Shown: positions 56,571 to 64,000 of the stretch, piece after piece | How positions within the stretch are numbered: position 1 is the first letter of the stretch | How the letters are laid out: every line of letters starts with the position of its first letter | Assembly (NCBI GenBank): GCA_016165875.1 | Contig: JABBOT010000016.1 | Location: 3,738,230-3,802,229 of the forward strand | Source of the DNA: Acanthopleura granulata | Taxonomy: Eukaryota; Mollusca; Polyplacophora; Chitonida; Chitonidae | Direction of reading: 5' to 3' | Length of the DNA: 64,000 bases | Position numbers and translations under genes: made by a program | Notes under the pieces: generated by a model | Told to the model about the DNA's origin: nothing | Seen by the model: only the letters and a program-made list of their open reading frames with translations | The model's database searches: none

Positions 56571-56899
56571 CTTGCACAGCCGTCGGTCTCAGACTATCAG
56601 ATTGATACTCGTGTGGTCGTTTCGCGCATACAAATCACCATCGGGCTTGATTTGATATAACTCTGTCGGGAGATGATTTTGCCGTCCTGAGATTTCATCC
56701 TAGTCTTACATCGGGTTTCCAACAGCAAGAGCAGAAGGTTGATGCAACGGCAAAGCATTACTTTGACACAGGCTTTAACATGTCTGGAATCAAGGTCGTG
56801 TTTTTTTGATCAACCACTGGCCAGAAATGTAACCAAATAAGGCAAAAGCTATGAAATACACGAGGCGTTATGGTATGTTAAAAGCAACCGATGGAATTA

Positions 56900-57362
56900 C
56901 CAACTCGTCTGTTACCTTTGGGTTGTAACAGTTTGTTCTTGCCCTGTATGGAACAGTAAAACTTCAACAGACTGCTAGTGCTTCCGAGTGAGTTGGATGT
57001 GATTTCCAATACGACATCAAACATATCGTTGTCGACTGTGTAGACTTTGCCCATGTTCGGCAAAGAGTCTATTCTATTTTTGAAGTAATTGACAGCGCCA
57101 TAAGACATAACTTTTTACAATTATCATATATACATTTCCCTACAATGTATCGGGTTAAAATATGGTGATTTTCGATTTTTAACTGCTCTTTTGGTTGTAT
57201 GAACTGATTAAAAAAACAGTTCGTCTGTTTCATTTAGCTGTTAGTGTTTTCAGCGCTGGAAATTCACCCACAACTTCCTAATTTGAACACTTTCTCGAAA
57301 CAATATGGCTGAAATACTGTCGATGTGACATTTACCCATGATCACTGATTCATTTATTCAAA
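56900..57362 (+). repeat. LINE 3' end (CR1/jockey-like)
   Basis: At 57018-57110 an uninterrupted frame reads HIVVDCVDFAHVRQRVYSIF, the conserved ORF2 C-terminal segment. The 3' untranslated part follows (CAATATGGCTGAAATACTGT, CGATGTGACATTTACCCATG) and ends in ATTCATTTATTC. It matches 36960-37352. Confidence 0.7.
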
Positions 57363-57689
57363 AGTCTGTGCTGGTACATGTAGTCTAGATAATCCCTTTC
57401 GATATCCCAAAAAACAGTTTTTTTAGTGAGTTGATCAATGCGTTTATCATTCGGTAGATTCCTACATATTTATGAATGAATTTACCCATTTATCTGACAA
57501 CTGTTTGACTGCTACACAACTTTTATTGATTCACCCATCAATTACGTTAAAGATCAATTGCTGCACAGCAACTTTTATCGAAACACTCTTAAGCCCTGCG
57601 AGACAGTTTGCATGAAATGCCTGTGGCCTGCTTGTACATGTTCTCAGAGGATTCAGTCTCTTTAGAGGTGTAAAAAGCATTGTATCGCG
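57363..57689. other. Non-coding stretch
   Basis: Nothing recognised. Confidence 0.5.
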
Positions 57690-57990
57690 ATTAGACATCA
57701 GTTTTTGTGTACATATTAAATGCGATGAGAACACAGCATTTTCAGTAATTCGGGACAAGTATATATTGCATTTAACATTACTACAATTGTTTTACCTAAT
57801 TCTGCTTAAGCCATGGTGTTAGGTGGTTGTAACTTCTTAAACACTTACTTGAACAGTAAGAATAAAACCCACCGGAAGTAAAAAAGAGGCCGGCTTTCAC
57901 CGGTAAATCCTGACCATTTGCCAACTGTCACATTCTCTTGGCTGCTCTGGTTTTACTCTCTCTGTTGTAGTCTTTTTATATTGTATAATG
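57690..57990 (+). repeat. Dispersed repeat family D, near full length
   Basis: Contains ACAGCATTTTCAGTAATTC, TTACCTAATTCTGCTTAAGC, AGTAAGAATAAAACCCACCG, AGAGGCCGGCTTTCACCGGT, ATTTGCCAACTGTCACATTC and TGGTTTTACTCTCTCTGTTG. This is the reference copy, about 300 bp. Confidence 0.75.
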
Positions 57991-58334
57991 CTTTTGGTGA
58001 CTGACGCTTGACTAAGGGACTTAGGCGGATGTTAGAACCGAGTTGTCGCTATATATTATTTTCTGAGAATATTGGAAACATGCTAATTAATTGTAAATTA
58101 GGCTAATCATCCTGTGTATTTTAAGACATAAAAGTTTATCACAGTATTTTTTCCTTTTTTTGTGGTGATTAGTTTTTATCTCTTAACTTTGGGACGGACG
58201 CATTGTTTAAAAAATAAATACAAGCAGCTCAATGAGAAAATTAAATCATCTTCTATATATCGCCATCCTCTTTATATCTTGTAACATATACGAAACAGAT
58301 AACAAAAACCAGCAACCATGCATATGCTCACTGA
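57991..58334. other. Non-coding stretch
   Basis: AT-rich. Nothing recognised. Confidence 0.5.
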
Positions 58335-58450
58335 ATCTAGACGTCAAAAGCGACATTAGTATACCAGCCGTCACTGAAAATCGGTGTTCCCGATCAACAA
58401 TTGCAAGACCGAAAACAACAAACCACCACAGAACTCGAAAAGGACATAAG
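58335..58450 (+). repeat. Dispersed repeat family C
   Basis: GACATTAGTATACCAGCCGT, TTCCCGATCAACAATTGC, ACAACAAACCACCACAGAAC match 34812-34990. Confidence 0.75.
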
Positions 58451-58954
58451 ATTATCACAGGAGAATAGGTAACAGTTTTAATTGATGGCGGATAGGCGCA
58501 AGCATGTTCTAAGCGGATGAATAAATTCATGGTTTCCAAATGGTGCATAGTTTATACGTTGTAGTTAATGAAATATGAATCTCAGTTACGCTTTGCGCTG
58601 ATTCTTGTAACTTTAGTCTTCTGTCTTCACTGATGAAAAAGGTGTTTATTTTGCTGTTGTTTGACCTTTATTTCACCTTGTCTCGACAAAATATCACAGC
58701 TTTACAAGAGAGATGGGAATACTGTTATTAACTCTGGTACACTAAGATCGATTTTTCACAGTCCATCAATATCTTGCTGTACTCAGCCCGGCAGAGATGT
58801 TAACGCTGTTGACATCACCCTGTTGTCATCCCAGGACTAATTTTGTCTCGCATCAGATCAATGAATACTACGGCTCTCATCCCTGAACATAACGTATCGG
58901 ACCAATATACTGTCACATACACTGTGTAACAAAACCTCATAACCTTAGAAGAAA
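58451..58954. other. Non-coding stretch
   Basis: Nothing recognised. Confidence 0.5.
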
Positions 58955-59102
58955 TTCATGTAGAAAGTGTTCTGGAACTGCAGCTGAAATACATATTGTG
59001 ATTTACCACAGTTTTCATGGTAGGGTGGTAAGTAATTCAGATGCTCGCCACGAGATGGCGTTAAGCCGTAATCATTCATACATTCATTTCATTCAGTGAT
59101 TT
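58955..59102 (+). repeat. LINE 3' untranslated end
   Basis: GCCACGAGATGGCGTTAAGC and CGTAATCATTCATACATTC match the 3' ends at 37320 and 57330, with the ATTC-type tail. Confidence 0.55.
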
Positions 59103-59169
59103 AGATAATGATGTTCATCCATCTGCTTGGGGCATTACTTACTTGCTTTTCCCCTCATGATTACTGAAA

Positions 59170-59335
59170 AGTACTTCTCGTTGCATGACCAGTCTTAATT
59201 TCTTACTTCGTCTACATTCTCACCTTTTTGGTGGTTTGTGTTGAACGTTGTTTTTGAAGTTGAACTAGCGACTGTTGACACGGAACACCCACTTTGCCCA
59301 ACGGCTGTTATACGTATGTCGGTTTCGACGGTTAG
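59170..59335 (-). repeat. Dispersed repeat family C
   Basis: Reverse copy: TTTGGTGGTTTGTGTTGAAC, GCCCAACGGCTGTTATACGT, ATGTCGGTTTCGACGGTTAG. Confidence 0.75.
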
Positions 59336-62300
59336 ATTCCCAAAAAGTGTTTACAACTTCGACTGTGAGGTTGATTTACACTTAAGACCATAAAATTCAA
59401 TGATTTTTTTTTTCGTTGTAATAACTCTGCACTTTTAATTGCTGCGTGAAACGACTATCGTTTGTAATTGTTGTGATGTGTTTAAACATTTAAAGATGTC
59501 ACCGGTAGTGTCGAGCCTTCAGTGCATTTTTATTAGGCATTGGAAAAAAAAATTCATAGGAAGTGCTCCTACATCAAAGTGAGGAGATGTCCTGCTTAAC
59601 GTCTCTCGAACAGTGCATTGGGACGTTATTGCGATGTCATTTTGTTGTAATGTTGAGACCTACAAGAAGGTGTAACGGAAGTGTTATGGAATGTTACCTT
59701 AAACCTCACTAAATAAAAAAAGAAAAAAGAAACATCCGAAAGGCCTTATATGAGCCAGAATGTCACCTGAACAACGCGCGGATTCGGGCTGGCTATGTTT
59801 AAATATCTCACGGCTTCAACGTCCAATATACATGTAGCACATAAATCTTTTGTATGAACTTTTGAAGAAAACCCAGTGAAGTTGTGGTAGAATACTTGCG
59901 CCTTAAGGTGTGGTTGGAAATTTGTACAGTGTACAGTTATGCGTTACAGCGAAACCATTCCAACACACTAGATTTATATACGATAATGTCGTACGCCGTT
60001 ATACAGTTTTCGCAAAATTATTGGTAAAAGGCCTGGCAAGAAGCTGTCATGCTCTGTCTAAAGGGACTGTAGTGGCAAAACTCTATTACATTGTGTTATG
60101 TAATAATACACGAATATTGTAACGTAATAAAAAACATTTGCGTTATGTAATATCACCGTGTAGTGTAATGAAATTTGCCGTGTGATGTTGCTTTATTGCT
60201 TTATTCTGTGCTTATTCAAGTGTTTAAGGAAATCTGTGTGTCTGTTATAGTTATTTCGAATAGGACATTGGAAAGTACTGATATGCGCCTCAAAAGCGCT
60301 CGCCGTCAACATTACTTAAATCATATCACTGACAGTTTCTTGGTTACAATTACATCCAGCGTTTATTTCTCTCTGTGTCTACACTGGTCACGGCAACATT
60401 ACATAACCAGGACATCACTATAACGTTACACGGTTGTTTGTACTTAAGTCGTGCATTATTACATAACATGGCGTAACACACCCTCGCAGAAATACCGGAG
60501 TTTATTGGGTAAACACACCGACTTTCCTAACAGTTTAGAAATGTAGATGTTTTTACGGACCTTCCTGCTAGAGGCACAGTGCCAGTTACAATCAACCATC
60601 TTCTATACTAAAAGAAAATAAGTATAAATTTAGCATTCTCTTTTGTCATAAAACGTGTAATAAATCAGTCGTCCGGAATTATAACGTCCGTTGATATTCA
60701 TAGCTAAAGCAGGCTTTGGCGCGCAAACCTACATCCAATCCATCACTGAAGAATGCAGCAGAAGGAGAATTGGGAACCAAGGAAAATAGGTAGGACGTTA
60801 GAGACTAGCCCCCGGGCGCGCGGCGCTTTCAGGACGACCCGTAAGTAGGTTACTTCTCCGTCACTACACCACTCTGTGCCAAAGCCAGAAGTGGCCAAGG
60901 GGCGATTCCGTCCTCAGATCATTTTAACCAGACAATTTTCTCCACAAAGGACGGAGAGCTAGGCGGAGAGTTGTCTCGGTGTAAAACAATAATGTCGTCC
61001 CTTTTTACAGCGTCAGAGACGCTTTAATCTCGTTACGTCACGAGGGCATAGCACGTGGCCGTTACCCGGTAACACATCAGGGATGTTGTAAGGACAAGTT
61101 CAGGCCAACATAGTTTTCAGTTCCGCCTTCTTCAGAAATTTTTGTTCTTAGATAATGCTGTTTACATACTTTATAACAGGGCCATTTCTATGCTCATTAT
61201 AATTATGAATCGGCAACGCGTATGTCGTCTTTCTTATTTGAGTTTATGTGAATTATTTTATAATTACAATTTGTGACATAATTAGTGTCTATGGAAAGCC
61301 CCATCGTGCATTATGTACGAATTGTATTCGGATGTCGGAAGTAACGCTTACCGAGAAGATCCAGAATCGGAACGCAGGTCTTAGTGTGACTGTGCGACTA
61401 TCCCGTGATTGTCGTGGTGGCACACCTGTCCAGTAAACTAGGGACACCAAAACAAACAGAGAACGACTGGCGCACCAGAATCGCTGGTCACACACAATCA
61501 CACATATGGTTCTCGTAAGGATACGACAAGCCTTGTCAATTTGATCAGTAATTGTGCCTCGAAATTTTCGGGAGTAATTGAACATCATGACCAGTGTTTA
61601 TCTCAGAACATATTCATTTGAAGACTTGAAAAGGCTAGCATGTACAAATTCCCCAATGAACATTTTTGTCATGAAGGAAAAAAAAGTCATTGACATAAAC
61701 ACAACATAAATGCGAAGGAAACTAATGAAAAAGTAAATCAAAAACGTAAGTGGCCGAAAATCAAACGATATATCAGCATCTTTATGGCCGTTTTTATATC
61801 ATGACTTTCGGATTACCGTATTTAGTACACACGTGAAGCATGCATAAGATATGTATGCAGACGATGAATATCTTCATTTCATGATGCTTACAGAACCACG
61901 TAGGTACGGTGCTCTAATTCGAGTTTTTAATGCACATACACAATGAATTTAAAACTCTTGCCAAGTATCAGACGCGCAGGAATATTTGACTATTGCAGAA
62001 ATAATTGTCCTCTGATTCAGGCCGTTTTCATACAGATTTTGCTTGGCTCCCTTTGTCGTCAGGAAATACTACCGTGATATTTGCACGTGCGCAGAAATTC
62101 TGAAGCGAGAAATCCTATTATGGGGTGGGACGGTGTCAGGGACAGTCTAAACGTCAAAGGCTAGATATTCGAAGTGTCAAAGGCTAGATATTCGAAGTGC
62201 TCAGACGGCCTCTTGTGCAGTTTTGAACTTGGAACATTGTTTTGATAAACCTGTCAGTGTCGGCGTGTAGTCAGCTGCTCAGAGCCGACAGTATCCGGGC

Positions 62301-62784
62301 CACCTGAGTTTTACTTGTGCTTCTATTTTTATCTACGGTGTGCCTATTTATTCCATCACTAAACGCAACGTCTATGTTCGAGGTAAGCTCCCCCCACCTC
62401 CCCCCTTTGATATTAACCTGTTTAAATTCATGTGTGCATGTGGCGAATACTTAAACAATCAACATGAAATTCTGATCATGTATACACGTCTGGCAATGGG
62501 GGGGGGCTGCCCGCTTTTGAACTGGATCAGATGTTTATTGTTGCAACGCAGACAGTCAGTTAATAAATCATGATTTATAATCGACACTTAGTATTCGCAC
62601 GAGTTTACAGCTATTAACAACTGCCACGAGAGATCTGTTTGCGCCATTATGCCCTTTATGATATTATGTCGCGACCTGATGATAACCTTTATTGGCAGAC
62701 CAGCTTACTTCGTCGATATTTTGAAAACTACATGATCAGTTGGTAGGTTTAGGACAGCACGTTTGTCAATGTGGTTCGTCCGTC
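59336..62784. other. 3.4-kb stretch upstream of the GPCR exon
   Basis: No coding region or known repeat. A GC-richer patch (60770-61080) contains a GCGCGCGGCGC cluster and a donor-like CCCGTAAGTAGG near 60840. Another donor-like CGAGGTAAGC lies near 62380. Either could mark a 5' untranslated exon of the GPCR gene. A 23-bp unit is duplicated at 62153-62198. Confidence 0.4.
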
Positions 62785-63049
62785 ATGAATAACACAACGG
62801 TTCCATACGATTTCGGTTCCATTTCCGACTTTGTGACAGCTATATATCCGTTCTTCCTGAGTCTCAGCCTCTTTGGCATCTTCGGCAATGCCTTGGTGAT
62901 TACTGTGATAGTCCTGGTAAAGACAATGCGCACCACGGTGAACATCTGCCTTGGGTGTCTGGCTGCTGTGGACCTGTTCGTGCTGGCTGCAGATGCGACT
63001 TATAACTTTTTATGGCTTACGTCATTCTCTCTTTGGCGACACTATGAGT
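62785..63049 (+). CDS. First coding exon of a rhodopsin-class (class A) GPCR
   Basis: Encodes the extracellular N terminus through the end of TM2 of a seven-helix receptor acting at the cell surface. From the ATG at 62785: a short N terminus with an N-glycosylation site (NNTT), TM1 with the hallmark GN (IFGNALVITVIVLV, Asn 1.50), an intracellular loop with KTMRTTVN, and TM2 with the LAAVDL motif (Asp 2.50). It ends near LWRHYE. A GTAAGT donor starts at 63050. Reading through gives a stop at 63064, supporting splicing there. The exon ends one base into a codon (T), so the next exon may complete the conserved Cys at the start of TM3. An in-frame TTG upstream (62740) is less likely as a start. 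Ligand class cannot be told from TM1-TM2. Later exons are outside the window. Confidence 0.85.
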
Positions 63050-64000
63050 GTAAGTTCGGTCACTAATTTGGAGATTTCTTTACGAATGTTGGCCCTATGT
63101 CACAGTGCGGGGCATTATTTTTTCTTTCATGGGGCTTGGAGTGGGAATGGTGAGTGGAGCTTATTGTCAAACTATAATTCTCGATAAAATGATACAAAAT
63201 AAATGTCTACTATTCTTCGCGAAATATGTTCTTAATATCCAGATCGATAATACAAAGTATGCAAAGCCTAGATGCGACCACAGTACATGGCTTTCAGTGC
63301 CTGTGTAGGGTACATAGATAATTCTTAGAGCCTCAGCTGTGAATAGGTAACATCTCTCTTTCGTGGTGAGATAGCCTTTGCTTTCTCTATGTTTGGCCAT
63401 ATATATTAGATATTGATTGCTGTGTTATGTTTGGTGTAAAGGAAGGTATTGCGGAATAATTCCCATGTGTGAAATTACCCGATGCAAATTGCAAAAGAAT
63501 TTATTTTGCTTTCATTTTTCTTAGAAATGTGTCTAAAAACCCATACTGAAAATCTATGAATATTAATTTAATGTCTAACTGTCTAATGAAAACTGTCTAA
63601 CTGAAATGAATACAATATGACCGCTGAGAAGTGAGTAATTTTTCATTATTATTGTAGTTTGAGACTGATTAAACTTCCATGAATATGACTATGTTTCCGT
63701 GAATACCAATCTGCTATGTTTACTGGAGATTTTAACTTCCATGACTATGTGTTTCCGTGAATACCAATCCTACTCAGTATCCGACAGAATATCATGTCTG
63801 TCTCTTTTCATTGAATTCCTATGAAAGTTAATCGTGTCTGCAGTTATTAAAGGCAATTGTCAGTTGACAGGATAACCAGTTGTCACCTAACACTGTCCCA
63901 GTGCATCCCCAGAAGAAGCGTACCACCAAGGAATAACCTTGGTCTTGGCTGAAAAGATTAAAGATGAATGAGAAAACTGAAAAGAGAGACTCACTAGCGG
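63050..64000 (+). other. First intron of the GPCR gene (partial)
   Basis: Begins with a consensus GTAAGT. The rest is AT-rich with no recognisable TM3-like exon or repeat. A duplicated phrase (TTTCCGTGAATACCAATC near 63692 and 63752) is the only structure seen. Confidence 0.6.

Overview
This window is animal genomic DNA: AT-rich, gene-poor and dominated by repeats. No prokaryotic signals are present. It carries many copies of two tRNA-derived SINE families (one with an AAATAAATAAAT tail, one with a CACTCACT tail). I associate these with lophotrochozoans, most likely a mollusc; that assignment is inference, and the sequence does not fix the species. Only one host protein-coding exon is called with confidence, a first coding exon of a rhodopsin-class GPCR at the right edge (62785-63049).

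Layout. Positions 1-4700 hold a decayed copia-like retrotransposon whose acidic ORF segment has expanded into about eleven 57-bp (19-codon) repeats, followed by RT and RNase H remnants. Positions 4700-35300 are intergenic or intronic DNA with SINEs, LINE tails and at least three unnamed dispersed repeat families. One SINE is inserted inside another with an 11-bp target duplication. Positions 35300-36300 hold a second 57-bp minisatellite that stays open in several frames, and a possible exon. Positions 36900-41190 are repeats, plus a 56-bp near-palindromic hairpin.

The main feature is an endogenous Polinton/Maverick-type element (adintovirus-like) of about 12.8 kb at 41194-54017. It is bounded by inverted terminal repeats of about 160-180 bp and is richer in GC than its surroundings. 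Readable modules are a major capsid protein, an FtsK/HerA-type packaging ATPase, a retroviral-type DDE integrase, several structural or orphan proteins, and a minus-strand replication gene. In that gene family-B polymerase motifs are followed directly by a superfamily 1 helicase and then an HNH-like zinc domain. Every gene carries stops or frameshifts, so this copy is a fossil. It also holds a 48-bp exact inverted repeat and a 137-bp tandem duplication that look like later rearrangements.

From 54.0 kb to 62.7 kb the window returns to intergenic DNA with a 60-bp minisatellite, LINE 3' ends and SINE fragments. The GPCR exon then begins, and its later exons lie beyond the window.
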